Shown piece by piece: positions 17,385 through 25,467 of a stretch of DNA of 44,962 bases (position 1 is the first letter of the stretch; every line of letters begins with the position of its first letter). The notes under the pieces were generated by a model. It worked only from the letters and a program-made list of their open reading frames with translations. It ran no database searches and was not told the DNA's origin. Made by a program: the position numbers and the translations under genes. The DNA lies in assembly GCA_964489405.1 (NCBI GenBank), contig CAZAYL010000005.1, forward strand, positions 1 to 44,962. Reading direction: 5' to 3'. Source of the stretch: CAKVOD01 sp964489405 (GTDB taxonomy: Bacteria; Bacillota; Clostridia; Christensenellales; UBA1242).

Positions 17385-17473
17385 GCCGAAGTGGCGGAAT
17401 AGGCAGACGCAAAGGACTTAAAATCCTTCGGGTAGAAATACCTGTGCGGGTTCAAGTCCCGCCTTCGGCACCA
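17385..17473 (+). tRNA. tRNA-Leu (anticodon TAA)
   Basis: Class II tRNA with a long variable arm. Acceptor GCCGAAG/CTTCGGC, anticodon stem AAGGA/TCCTT around loop CTTAAAA, encoded CCA. It begins 2 bp after the tRNA-Cys CCA. Confidence 0.96.
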
Positions 17474-17481
17474 CAAACAAA

Positions 17482-17541
17482 AACCACAATATGTAGTATA
17501 TTACATTAAAGTGCAACACTATATATTGTGGTTGTTTTTTT
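17482..17541 (+). terminator. terminator of tRNA operon 1
   Basis: 11-bp stem AACCACAATAT (17482-17492) with its exact complement (17523-17533), a 30-nt loop, then T-rich 17535-17541. Confidence 0.8.
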
Positions 17542-17542
17542 A

Positions 17543-17563
17543 TTTAGGCACATTTTAGGCACA
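17543..17563. repeat. two direct copies of TTTAGGCACA
   Basis: Copies at 17543-17552 and 17554-17563, one T apart, just beyond the tRNA-Leu operon terminator. Short and of unknown meaning. Integrating elements often leave repeats beside tRNA genes, but no integrase or matching copy was seen here. Confidence 0.4.
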
Positions 17564-17739
17564 AGTGCATTTAATATAACAATAGCAAATATTGATATTG
17601 TTATATATAAATTTAAGGTAATATAAAATGTTATGGAGCATATTTATTTATCCTCATAATAATAAAACCCTTTATATTGTCAAAATTGTGTTGCTTTATT
17701 GTTTTTTATTATTTAAATGATACAAAAATCAATTATTTG

Positions 17740-17748
17740 TGTTATAAT
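17740..17748 (+). promoter_or_regulatory. extended -10 promoter of the 17783 gene
   Basis: TG at 17740-17741 plus TATAAT at 17743-17748, with no recognisable -35. Predicted leader about 28 nt. Confidence 0.65.
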
Positions 17749-17782
17749 CTAATATATATTTAAATGGAGATTTTGTATTTTT

Positions 17783-18535
17783 ATGGAAAATTTGGACGAC
17801 GTTGTCGAAGTGATGAAGAATTTAGCTATAGATGCTGAATCAATTATAAATGAAAATAAGAAATATGGCATATTTGACAAAGGTGAACTTGACATTGTAA
17901 CTGATGTAGATAAATTAGTTGAGCAACATTGCATTACCGTTTTAAGAGTGAAATATCCTAATATTCCTATAGTTAGTGAAGAAACTCTTTCTGATACTAT
18001 TGTTAATGACGAAGCTTTTGTACTTGATCCCATAGATGGGACAAAAAACTTCGCTTGTGGATTGCCTACTTGGGGATTTCAAATTTCTTATGTTGTCAAC
18101 AAAATCGAGCCCGTCGCGTGTGTTATATATTTGCCAAAATTTAAAATACTAGTTACATCGCAAAAAAATAAAGGGACATTTTTGAATGGAGAGAAAATTC
18201 ATAGCAATTGTTGTGTAGACCTAAAACATACATTTTGGTTGTTAGAAGGTAAGCGCAAAAAATGGGGGATTGGGGGAATTATATCTCCGCAAGTTCTTGG
18301 TGTGAGAGCATATGGAGCATCGTCTGTATCTTTTTCTTTTGCGTTGTTGAAGGGTGTTAATGTAATATTTTACAATGCCCAAACAATGTGGGATTATTAC
18401 GCTGGTATTTGTGCGTGCAAAAATGCTGGAAAAATTTGCAAAATTCTTGACAATGGAACAGTTATAATTTGTGAAAGTGAACAACAACTAGAATTTGCAC
18501 TTAAATCAATTGAAAAAGCAGAGCAAAATGAATAA
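17783..18535 (+). CDS. inositol monophosphatase/CysQ-family phosphatase
   Basis: 250 residues, family length. The lithium-sensitive Mg-dependent phosphatase motifs are present: DIVTDVDK, VSEET with the metal-binding Glu pair, DPIDGTKNF with the catalytic aspartates, and MWDYYAG near residue 212 in place of the usual WDxAAG. It should remove a phosphate from a sugar-alcohol phosphate or from 3'-phosphoadenosine-type nucleotides; the sequence does not settle which. GGAG lies 13 nt before the ATG, which is wider than usual. It precedes rsmE, which has its own promoter. Confidence 0.88.
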   Translation: MENLDDVVEVMKNLAIDAESIINENKKYGIFDKGELDIVTDVDKLVEQHCITVLRVKYPNIPIVSEETLSDTIVNDEAFVLDPIDGTKNFACGLPTWGFQISYVVNKIEPVACVIYLPKFKILVTSQKNKGTFLNGEKIHSNCCVDLKHTFWLLEGKRKKWGIGGIISPQVLGVRAYGASSVSFSFALLKGVNVIFYNAQTMWDYYAGICACKNAGKICKILDNGTVIICESEQQLEFALKSIEKAEQNE

Positions 18536-18590
18536 TTTTTTTAAATTTTTATATTGAAATTTATGAAAAAGTAATTTTTGTTGTAAAACC

Positions 18591-18619
18591 TTGACAAATT
18601 TTCGAAAAATATGTAAAAT
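18591..18619 (+). promoter_or_regulatory. rsmE promoter, -10 box directly before the ATG
   Basis: TTGACA (18591-18596), 17-bp spacer, TAAAAT (18614-18619). The ATG is at 18627, 7 bp after the -10 box, so the transcript should begin at the start codon. An upstream in-frame TTG coincides with the -35 box and is not a real start. Confidence 0.85.
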
Positions 18620-18626
18620 CATATAT

Positions 18627-19364
18627 ATGAATAAGTTGAAAAGATTTTATGCTAAACAAAGGGCAATAAATGGAAGCTTTACACTAAGTGGTCAAGAATT
18701 TGTTCACGCAAAAAGTGTTATGAGACTAAAAGAGTATGACCAAATTATCATTTGTTGTGGGGATGGAATTGACTACATTTGTGAAATTTCTCAAATCAAT
18801 GAAAATAATTTAATTTGTCGTATTCTTTCAAATACAAAAAATATGTGTGATTCAACTATTTCTTTAACTTTATATCAAGCACAAGTAAAAGCAGACAAGA
18901 TTGAGTTAATAACACAAAAGGTTAGTGAAATAGGTGTTTCAAAAATTGTTCCTTTTACAAGCGACTTTTGTGTTGTACACGGAGAATTAAGCAATCAAAA
19001 GATGGAACGACTTAACAAAATTGCAGTTGAATCGGCAAAGCAATGTGGACGTTCAAAACCTTTGGAAATTGATAATGTCAAAACATTTGATGCAATTCTT
19101 AATGAATTAAAAACATATGAGTTGGTACTCTTTGCTTATGAAAATGCTAAAATAAATAAAATCAGTCAAATTTTGGGTTCATACAAAAACATTGCGATTG
19201 TCATAGGTAGTGAAGGGGGATTTTCTGACAAAGAATATAAAAATCTTTGTTCTTTACCGAATGTTTGTTGTGTTACATTAGGAAATCGCATTTTGCGTGC
19301 CGAAACGGCTTCAATTGTCTGTTGCGCACTTGCAATGGAACGATTTGAATATGTTTGGGTATGA
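18627..19364 (+). CDS. rsmE: 16S rRNA (uracil1498-N3)-methyltransferase RsmE
   Basis: 245 residues, normal. It has an N-terminal PUA-like domain (1-70, with FVHAKSVMRLK) and a C-terminal SPOUT knot with the AdoMet-binding motifs IGSEGGFS and LGNRILRAETA, which is the RsmE signature. It methylates U1498 of 16S rRNA in the decoding region. The gene has no Shine-Dalgarno, and its promoter -10 is 7 bp before the ATG. mtaB follows after 44 bp; the rsmE-mtaB pairing is common in Bacillota. Confidence 0.94.
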   Translation: MNKLKRFYAKQRAINGSFTLSGQEFVHAKSVMRLKEYDQIIICCGDGIDYICEISQINENNLICRILSNTKNMCDSTISLTLYQAQVKADKIELITQKVSEIGVSKIVPFTSDFCVVHGELSNQKMERLNKIAVESAKQCGRSKPLEIDNVKTFDAILNELKTYELVLFAYENAKINKISQILGSYKNIAIVIGSEGGFSDKEYKNLCSLPNVCCVTLGNRILRAETASIVCCALAMERFEYVWV

Positions 19365-19408
19365 AATAAGTAATCATAAAATAATTCAACAAAAGAAAGC
19401 GAGTGGAA

Positions 19409-20674
19409 ATGAAAATATTTATAAAAAAAATGGGCTGTAAGGTTAACGAATATGAAGCGTCAAGTCTAATGACATCTCTCAAATTATGTGGACATATTGA
19501 GGTTTTATCTCCAGAAAATGCCGACATTGCAATAGTTGTAACTTGTGCAGTAACAAACGAAGCTGAAGCAAAATCACGCCAAATGGTGGGAAGTATAACA
19601 AAGAAAAATCCAAATATCAAAATCATAATTTGTGGATGTTCAGCCCAAAATAATCCAAAACAATATCAAAGTAGAGATAATGTACTTGCAATTTTTGGAA
19701 TGAATAAACTTGACATTATCAACTTTATACAAAACATACAAACTGAATGTCAATATAAACCTAATTGCTATATTAGTGAAAAATATGATAATTATCTTTA
19801 TCCGCAGATGGATAAAACTCGACACTTTGTTAAGATTCAAGATGGTTGCGACAATTTTTGTTCATATTGCTTAATTCCATACTTGCGTGGGCGTTCTCGC
19901 TCTCGTTCTCTCTCAGACATTTTAATAGAAATAAAACAAGCTCAAAAAGAATCTAAAGAAGTAGTACTGACAGGAATAAATGTGTCTGATTATCATACTG
20001 ATTTTGGAGAAACATTTATCGACTTAATAAAAGCACTTCAAGACATAGACATTAGATTGCGTATAAGTTCTATAGAATGTAATATTATCACAAGAGAGTT
20101 ACTTGTCGAATTGCAAAAATGTAAAAATTTTTGTCCGCATTTTCATTTGCCATTGCAAAGTGGGGCTAATCAAACGCTCAAAGATATGAATCGTCATTAT
20201 AACACTGATCAATTTCTAGAGAAAGTCGATTTGATTAGAGAGTATTTCCCTAATTGTGCCATAACAACTGATGTAATTGTTGGATTTCCAACCGAAACAG
20301 ATGCTGATTTTGATGAAACTATTGAAACCATCAGAAAGGCACAATTTAGCGATATTCACGCATTTATATATTCTGAACGTTCAGAAACGTCAATTTCTAA
20401 AATAAGGAAACCGCTTTGCAGTGAAATTTTGAAAGCTCGAAAAAACAAAATGCTTTCACTAAAAAAAGAACTCCACAACGCATTTCTATCTTCGCATATT
20501 GGTAAAACCGCGTCTATGCTAACTGAGAATATAAAAGGGAATAATGTTGTCGGTTATACAAAAGAGTATATTAAGGTTCTGTTGCCAAAAGATGTTGTTG
20601 GTTCTTCACAAATTGTGCAAGTCAAACTTCTAGAGATTTCGGGAGATGCGATGATTGGCAAACTCATCGATTAA
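19409..20674 (+). CDS. mtaB: tRNA (t6A37)-methylthiotransferase MtaB
   Basis: 421 residues, family length. It is a radical-SAM methylthiotransferase: the N-terminal domain begins with MGCKVNEYEASS and has CAVTNEAEAKSR and CGCSAQ; the radical-SAM cluster is in CDNFCSYCLIP; a TRAM domain ends the protein. The GCKVNEYE start and the lack of MiaB features separate it from MiaB at 25468. It converts t6A37 to ms2t6A37 in ANN-decoding tRNAs. The start at 19409 is preferred over a GTG at 19403, but both are possible because the Shine-Dalgarno is weak (GAGTGG or GAAAGCGAG). Confidence 0.93.
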   Translation: MKIFIKKMGCKVNEYEASSLMTSLKLCGHIEVLSPENADIAIVVTCAVTNEAEAKSRQMVGSITKKNPNIKIIICGCSAQNNPKQYQSRDNVLAIFGMNKLDIINFIQNIQTECQYKPNCYISEKYDNYLYPQMDKTRHFVKIQDGCDNFCSYCLIPYLRGRSRSRSLSDILIEIKQAQKESKEVVLTGINVSDYHTDFGETFIDLIKALQDIDIRLRISSIECNIITRELLVELQKCKNFCPHFHLPLQSGANQTLKDMNRHYNTDQFLEKVDLIREYFPNCAITTDVIVGFPTETDADFDETIETIRKAQFSDIHAFIYSERSETSISKIRKPLCSEILKARKNKMLSLKKELHNAFLSSHIGKTASMLTENIKGNNVVGYTKEYIKVLLPKDVVGSSQIVQVKLLEISGDAMIGKLID

Positions 20675-20822
20675 TTTCGTTGCTTTGTATTATATTGGAG
20701 GTTGACAATGAATTGATTTAATTCGTAAATGAGTATAAATATATTTTTTAATTGTTTAACCTAAATTTAAATGGTGTTAAAAAATAATTTTAAACGTCTA
20801 AAAAAATATTGGAGGTAAAAAA

Positions 20823-21155
20823 ATGGATTGTTTATTTTGCAAATTAGGTAAAGAGAGAGGGAATAAAATATATGAGGATGACCTTTTCTTCATCATAGAA
20901 GATATAAATCCCAAGGCTCGTTACCATTACTTGGCTATTCCGCGCAAGCACTACAAGTATCTAACTGATATGAATAAAACTGATATTGAAGAATTTGATA
21001 TAATTGTATCAACAATCGGAGATCTTGCTAAATGGTTGAAACTAGATGGGGGTTTCCGTCTAATCATCAATCAGGGAGATGATGCAGGGCAAAGTGTTCC
21101 ACATTTACATATCCACATTCTCGGTGGAGAAAAAATGGATTGGAATCCCGCGTAA
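20823..21155 (+). CDS. HIT-family nucleotide-binding hydrolase
   Basis: 110 residues, usual for short HIT proteins. It starts with CLFCKLGK and carries the histidine triad HLHIHIL near residue 95, preceded by NQGDDAGQSVPH. These enzymes hydrolyse nucleoside phosphoramidates or dinucleotides. A TTGGAGG Shine-Dalgarno precedes the ATG. It lies 148 bp after mtaB with no terminator between. A similar TATTGGAGGT...ATG sequence at about 20693-20713 is followed at once by a stop (ATG AAT TGA). Confidence 0.92.
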   Translation: MDCLFCKLGKERGNKIYEDDLFFIIEDINPKARYHYLAIPRKHYKYLTDMNKTDIEEFDIIVSTIGDLAKWLKLDGGFRLIINQGDDAGQSVPHLHIHILGGEKMDWNPA

Positions 21156-21289
21156 TTAAGAAATGTTAAACTAATATAAAAAATATTCACAATTATTCAA
21201 AAAAAAGTAGAAAATTTTGTGTTTAGTTTATAAAAAGATAAAATAATAAAAATTTTATTGTTTCTCAAAGTAATTTTTGATATGAATTT

Positions 21290-21316
21290 AAGTTGAAATT
21301 TTTTTCAACTTTTTTA
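21290..21316 (+). terminator. terminator after the HIT gene
   Basis: AAGTTGAAA (21290-21298) pairs with TTTCAACTT (21303-21311) across a 4-T loop, followed by T to 21316. Confidence 0.75.
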
Positions 21317-21362
21317 GTGTGTAAAAAATCTATAAAATATTATTGTATTAAATAATAGTGGG

Positions 21363-21399
21363 ATTTACTTAAAAAATTACTAAAGTTTTTTAAGTAAAT
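21363..21399. repeat. 14-bp-stem hairpin without T-run
   Basis: ATTTACTTAAAAAA (21363-21376) and its exact complement (21386-21399), 9-nt loop. The right flank TTTTACTATT resembles TTCTATTG beside the 16946 hairpin. It lies between a terminator and a promoter, so it is unlikely to be a terminator itself. Confidence 0.55.
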
Positions 21400-21475
21400 T
21401 TTACTATTCGACATTATAGAATTTGCATCAAGAATTAACATTGTGATAAAATCATTCTACGTATGGTAAATTGCT

Positions 21476-21503
21476 TTGAAGTTTTGGGTTTGTGTGGTAT
21501 AAT
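21476..21503 (+). promoter_or_regulatory. promoter of the phosphodiesterase, -10 directly before the ATG
   Basis: TTGAAG (21476-21481), 16-bp spacer, extended -10 TGG-TATAAT with TATAAT at 21498-21503. The ATG at 21510 is 6 bp downstream and no Shine-Dalgarno is present. Confidence 0.7.
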
Positions 21504-21509
21504 CATAAT

Positions 21510-21983
21510 ATGAAAATTTTAGTTTTATCAGATTCGCATAAGAATTTACTAAATATCAAAAAAATACTTAACGAAGTTGAGTATGACTTTGTTTTATTTT
21601 TGGGAGACTATGTTTCCGATATTTTAAATTTTAACAAAAAAATTAAGGACAAGCTCTTTGTTGTCAAAGGTAATTGCGATGGAGATATTAATTTTGATGA
21701 CGATTTGATGCTAGAAATGGCGGGAAAGAAAATTTTTATGACTCACGGGCATTGTTATAGTGTCAAAATGGGAATGGGAAAATTGTTTGAAAAAGCGACT
21801 GAAATGGGTGCAGATATAGTTGTTTTTGGTCATACACATATTCCTTTCCAAACGCAATTGGATAATGGAATTATTGTCTTGAATCCAGGCAGTCTTGGCA
21901 AGGGGGCATTAAAAAATAATACCTTTGGAATGATATACATTGAGAATGGGAAAATTACAACGAAAATTTTTCAAGTTTTTTAA
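21510..21983 (+). CDS. YfcE/MJ0936-type metallophosphoesterase
   Basis: 157 residues, usual for this small calcineurin-like family. Metal ligands are in SDSH (D8, H10), LGDYVSD, KGNCDGD, MTHGHCY and FGHTHIP, in the right order. It is a cytosolic phosphodiesterase with unknown physiological substrate. The start at 21510 is chosen because the TATAAT of the promoter lies within the upstream extension. No terminator is evident before the tRNA operon that starts 227 bp later. Confidence 0.9.
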   Translation: MKILVLSDSHKNLLNIKKILNEVEYDFVLFLGDYVSDILNFNKKIKDKLFVVKGNCDGDINFDDDLMLEMAGKKIFMTHGHCYSVKMGMGKLFEKATEMGADIVVFGHTHIPFQTQLDNGIIVLNPGSLGKGALKNNTFGMIYIENGKITTKIFQVF

Positions 21984-22155
21984 AAAACTATTTTAAACAT
22001 TATTACAATGTTGATAATGTGAGAATTGTAACATAGATATTATGATGATACGCATTTATATTTGAGTGGAATAAAATAGTATACGCAATTTATGTTATCA
22101 AAAATAAAAAAAATGTTAAAAAAAAGAAAAAAACAAAAAAATAACGAAAAAATCA

Positions 22156-22184
22156 TTGACAATAAAAAATATTTGTGTTATCAT
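22156..22184 (+). promoter_or_regulatory. promoter of tRNA operon 2
   Basis: TTGACA (22156-22161), 17-bp spacer, TATCAT (22179-22184) with extended -10 TG at 22176-22177. Confidence 0.85.
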
Positions 22185-22210
22185 ATGTGTGCGTTGACCG
22201 ATAGGGAAAT

Positions 22211-22284
22211 GCGGGTGTAGCTCAATGGTAGAGCCCCAGCCTTCCAAGCTGGTTGCGTGGGTCCGATTCCCATCACCCGCTCCA
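22211..22284 (+). tRNA. tRNA-Gly (anticodon TCC)
   Basis: Acceptor GCGGGTG/CACCCGC, anticodon loop CTTCCAA, discriminator T, encoded CCA. Together with tRNA-Gly(GCC) at 17210 it can read all Gly codons. Confidence 0.95.
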
Positions 22285-22305
22285 AAATAAATTATGTTTC
22301 AGCAA

Positions 22306-22381
22306 GCGTCTGTAGCTCAGCTGGAAGAGCAACGCCCTTCTAAGGCGTGGGTCAGGGGTTCGAATCCCTTCAGGCGTACCA
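22306..22381 (+). tRNA. tRNA-Arg (anticodon TCT)
   Basis: Acceptor GCGTCTG/CAGGCGT with a G-U first pair, anticodon loop CTTCTAA, encoded CCA. Confidence 0.94.
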
Positions 22382-22386
22382 TTTTT

Positions 22387-22464
22387 GGTGGGTGTAGCTC
22401 AGTTGGTTAGAGCGCTAGACTGTGACTCTAGAGGTCGTGAGTTCGAGACTCATCACCCACCCCA
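22387..22464 (+). tRNA. tRNA-His (anticodon GTG)
   Basis: Acceptor GTGGGTG/CACCCAC, anticodon loop CTGTGAC, encoded CCA. The gene encodes the His-specific extra G-1 (22387) facing discriminator C73 (22461). Confidence 0.95.
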
Positions 22465-22506
22465 CATAATTTATTTATTTCCTTTTTTATTTTACTTATT
22501 TTATAT

Positions 22507-22581
22507 TGGGGTGTCGCCAAGCGGTAAGGCACGAGACTTTGACTCTCGCATGCGTTGGTTCGAATCCAGCCACCCCAGCCA
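22507..22581 (+). tRNA. tRNA-Gln (anticodon TTG)
   Basis: Acceptor TGGGGTG/CACCCCA, so U1-A72, the pair used by GatCAB; anticodon loop CTTTGAC with perfect stem CGAGA/TCTCG; encoded CCA. Confidence 0.95.
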
Positions 22582-22605
22582 TTTCTTGCATAAGCAAGAA
22601 TGAAT

Positions 22606-22681
22606 GACTCATTAGCTCAGTAGGTAGAGCACTTGACTTTTAATCAAGTTGTCCCGAGTTCGAGCCTCGGATGGGTCACCA
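22606..22681 (+). tRNA. tRNA-Lys (anticodon TTT)
   Basis: Acceptor GACTCAT/ATGGGTC with one G-U pair, anticodon loop CTTTTAA, encoded CCA. Confidence 0.95.
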
Positions 22682-22718
22682 TTTTTTTATTCACGACTGG
22701 CAAAGATTTGCTGAGCAC

Positions 22719-22793
22719 TGGGGTGTCGCCAAGCGGTAAGGCATGAGACTCTGACCCTCATATGCGTTGGTTCGAATCCAGCCACCCCAGCCA
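22719..22793 (+). tRNA. tRNA-Gln (anticodon CTG), diverged duplicate
   Basis: It is identical to the tRNA-Gln(TTG) at 22507 outside the anticodon arm. The differences in that region are C27T, T34C, T39C and two bases at 43-44. The changed stem TGAGA/CCTCA has an A31-C39 mismatch next to the loop. Anticodon CTG would read only CAG. It keeps U1-A72 and the encoded CCA, so it may work, but the mismatch leaves some doubt. Confidence 0.88.
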
Positions 22794-22797
22794 CTAT

Positions 22798-22882
22798 GCG
22801 CATATGGCGGAATTGGCAGACGCGCTAGACTTAGGATCTAGTGTTACACGACGTGGGGGTTCAAATCCCTCTATGCGCACCA
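22798..22882 (+). tRNA. tRNA-Leu (anticodon TAG)
   Basis: Class II tRNA with long variable arm. Acceptor GCGCATA/TATGCGC, anticodon loop CTTAGGA, encoded CCA. Last gene of the operon. Confidence 0.95.
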
Positions 22883-22892
22883 TAACAAAAAA

Positions 22893-22925
22893 CCGAATTT
22901 TCTCAATGGAAAGTTCGGATTTTTT
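22893..22925 (+). terminator. terminator of tRNA operon 2
   Basis: CCGAA (22893-22897) with TTCGG (22914-22918), inner TTTC/GAAA, then six T. Confidence 0.8.
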
Positions 22926-22995
22926 ATAAATTTTTATATCCATCATCACATTATTTATTATACAACCTTTAATTATAATAAATTTTGCTAAAACT

Positions 22996-25275
22996 TTACA
23001 CTAAAATTTTTACTTTATTTGAAATAACTTTATTGTTTGGAGTTGTTAAAATAACATAGTATACAATATTTGTATTTTCTTTTGATATTGTATCAATATA
23101 TGTATGCTGTTCACTTTTGTTTTTAATATTTTTTAATATGCTTATTTCATTTCCAAGGCATTTTACAAGTTCGTAATCATAATATTTTTTAGTTTCAAAA
23201 CTTAATGTAACTTTGTTGCCAATCCTTTTTGCATTTAAATTAATTGGTGGGGGAGAGCTAAATATTGAAGAATATTCAGTTGGTTGGAATTTCATAGCGA
23301 ATTTTGCTTTGATAATATATCTATCTGGGGTTTTTTCGTCAGCTAATTTAATTTGCCCATTTTGGTTATATGTTATCTTATCAATGTTTTTTTCAATTAT
23401 ATTTTGTGGTACTATAAAAGATGTTTGTGGATTTAATTTGCACCAAATCTCATTTGCAATGATACTCGGATGATTACCGCCTGTTAAATTTTGAGGCAAT
23501 AAAACCTTTTCATTTGCTCCAATCCAAACACATACTGTATAATCTTTTGAATAACTTATGTTATATGCATCAGTATTTAGCGAAGAATTTTTAAGTCCAC
23601 AAGTGCCTGTTTTGCAAGCTACGTATTCGCTAAAATTGTGCAATTTTTTTCCAGTACCATTTGCGCTACATTCTTGCAATGCAAGAGTAAGTTGATATGA
23701 AGTTTCGGGGGTAGTTGCAATTCTTTCTTCATTTTTATGATGATAAAGTTGATGAAATTCTGTGTTAATGCTTTCTACAATTTTGGGTGCAATATAAACT
23801 CCATTCCTTGCAAGTGTTGCGTATGCATTCGTTAAGGTAAATAGATCGCAACCATAATATAAGCTTCCCAATGCGAGTGCAAGATGATTATCATTTTTAT
23901 CAAATGTAAAACCGAATTTTTGAGCGTATTTTTTTGCCTTATCTATTCCATAGTAGTTTAATAATTTAGTTGCACAAATATTCGACGAAACACTCAATGC
24001 TTCAGTTGTGCTAATTTCTCCACGATATTTTTTATCAGAATTGGTGGGTGCAAATCCACTAAAATTGATAGGTGAGTCGTTAATTTTTGTTAAAAGATTA
24101 ATTTTTCCATCTTCAAGGTTGGGAGCATAAACTACAAATGGTTTTAAACACGATGCAGGTTGTCGCTTCATATTTAGTATGTCAATGTTGGATGAACGTA
24201 TTGCTTGTATGGAACTATCACTATTTTTTTCTATCAAAATTGCATAATCTGGCATTACATTATTAATTTCTAAAAATGATAAATCAATTTCATTAATAAT
24301 TTTTTGCAAATTATGATTTAATGTTGTATTTATCTTTAAATTTGAGCGTACTAATTCTTTTTCACTCATTTTTAATAGTTTACACACTTCGTCAATAACT
24401 AATTTTTCAAAAGAACTCTGTGTGAAATTCTGTCCAACTTCTAATTTCTCTGATATTGCATTTTTTGCTTCTTCATTGCTAATAAATCCACATTTTAGCA
24501 TTTGAGAAATTACCAAATTACGTCTTTGTACGCATTTATCGTAATTTGAAATTGGGTTGTAAAATTTCGGGGATTTAATTATACTTGCTAAGGTTGCAGA
24601 TTGTGCAATGCTTAAATCTTTTGCTGATTTTCCAAAATAAAAATTACTTGCTTCTTCGATGCCAAAACAACTATTGCCAAAATAAATTATATTTAAATAA
24701 ATTTCCAAAATTTCGTCTTTTGTAAAAGTCTTTTCAAGTTTTTTTGTTAAGAATATTTCTTTCAATTTTCGTTCAATTGTTTTATCGTTATTTAAATGTG
24801 TGTTTTTAATAAGTTGTTGCGAAATTGTTGATGCTCCTTCTTTAGAATATCCATTTTTTATGTTAGTTAAGAGTGATTTTATAATTCTTTTGTAATCTAG
24901 TCCATTGTGCTTATAAAAATTTTTGTCCTCTATTGCAATAAAGGCATTGATGACATTTGCAGGAATTTGGTTAAATTCTATAGTCAAGCGTCCATTCATT
25001 GAGACATTCCCTATTTTTTTATCATTAGAATCTGTAATTTGCACATATGAGGTTGCTGTTATTAATTTTTCTTTGTCAAATTGCAAATTTCCATATTGTG
25101 AGTTAATTTTCACATAAAAATATGCGAATATACAACTTAATGCGATGATTAAAAATACAAAAGAAACCATTATAATTCTAAATAGAACTTTTGAGATTTT
25201 TTTCTTTGTTTTTATTAATTTACTTGGCATAAAATTATCAACAGAAACTTTGTAATTGTTTTTTTGCTTTAACAT
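22996..25275 (-). CDS. class A penicillin-binding protein (peptidoglycan glycosyltransferase/transpeptidase)
   Basis: 759 residues. A basic cytosolic N-terminus is followed by one membrane anchor (about 30-54). Next comes a GT51 glycosyltransferase domain, with catalytic Glu in EDKNFYKHNG (E116), then GASTISQQL and KLKEIFLTKKLEK. The transpeptidase domain has S375 in SCLKPF, the SSN triad element (SVSSNICA) and K555 in KTGT. A Cys sits beside the active-site serine (S-C-L-K) and beside KTGT. It builds and cross-links peptidoglycan outside the membrane, so the organism has a wall. The ATG has no clear Shine-Dalgarno and the start is somewhat uncertain; M16 is another option. The gene faces the tRNA operon convergently. 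Confidence 0.93.
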   Translation of the reverse strand: MLKQKNNYKVSVDNFMPSKLIKTKKKISKVLFRIIMVSFVFLIIALSCIFAYFYVKINSQYGNLQFDKEKLITATSYVQITDSNDKKIGNVSMNGRLTIEFNQIPANVINAFIAIEDKNFYKHNGLDYKRIIKSLLTNIKNGYSKEGASTISQQLIKNTHLNNDKTIERKLKEIFLTKKLEKTFTKDEILEIYLNIIYFGNSCFGIEEASNFYFGKSAKDLSIAQSATLASIIKSPKFYNPISNYDKCVQRRNLVISQMLKCGFISNEEAKNAISEKLEVGQNFTQSSFEKLVIDEVCKLLKMSEKELVRSNLKINTTLNHNLQKIINEIDLSFLEINNVMPDYAILIEKNSDSSIQAIRSSNIDILNMKRQPASCLKPFVVYAPNLEDGKINLLTKINDSPINFSGFAPTNSDKKYRGEISTTEALSVSSNICATKLLNYYGIDKAKKYAQKFGFTFDKNDNHLALALGSLYYGCDLFTLTNAYATLARNGVYIAPKIVESINTEFHQLYHHKNEERIATTPETSYQLTLALQECSANGTGKKLHNFSEYVACKTGTCGLKNSSLNTDAYNISYSKDYTVCVWIGANEKVLLPQNLTGGNHPSIIANEIWCKLNPQTSFIVPQNIIEKNIDKITYNQNGQIKLADEKTPDRYIIKAKFAMKFQPTEYSSIFSSPPPINLNAKRIGNKVTLSFETKKYYDYELVKCLGNEISILKNIKNKSEQHTYIDTISKENTNIVYYVILTTPNNKVISNKVKILV

Positions 25276-25361
25276 ATTTTTAGTATTGGCAGTTTACATA
25301 AAAATATTTATATATTAAATCAAATTTTTAACTTAAAAAAAGCTAAAATTATACAAACGAC

Positions 25362-25391
25362 TTGCATTTTTTGTTGTAAAAATGTTATAAT
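25362..25391 (+). promoter_or_regulatory. promoter of the miaB-mutS-mutL-miaA operon
   Basis: TTGCAT (25362-25367), 18-bp spacer, TATAAT (25386-25391) with extended -10 TG at 25383-25384. The leader is about 70 nt and contains the dyad AGTATA-TCGTT-TATACT (25416-25432). Confidence 0.75.
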
Positions 25392-25467
25392 TTATAAAAT
25401 AAATTTATTATTTTGAGTATATCGTTTATACTGTAATTTATATAAAATAAAACAAAAAAGGAAAATT

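Larger units (their letters stand above)
17474..17782. other. 309-bp gap: tRNA terminator, short tandem repeat, promoter of the next gene
   Basis: It holds the operon terminator (17482-17541), two copies of a TTTAGGCACA 10-mer, and the extended -10 element at 17743. The rest (17565-17740) is A+T-rich with no credible ORF. Confidence 0.6.
21156..21509. other. 354-bp gap: terminator, hairpin, next promoter
   Basis: It holds the HIT terminator (21290-21316), a 14-bp-stem hairpin (21363-21399) and the promoter of the phosphodiesterase. The first 130 bp are A+T-rich with no ORF worth calling. Confidence 0.6.

Noticed and set aside
18591..18626. 12-residue upstream extension of rsmE from a TTG
   Set aside because: The TTG is the first half of the -35 box TTGACA.
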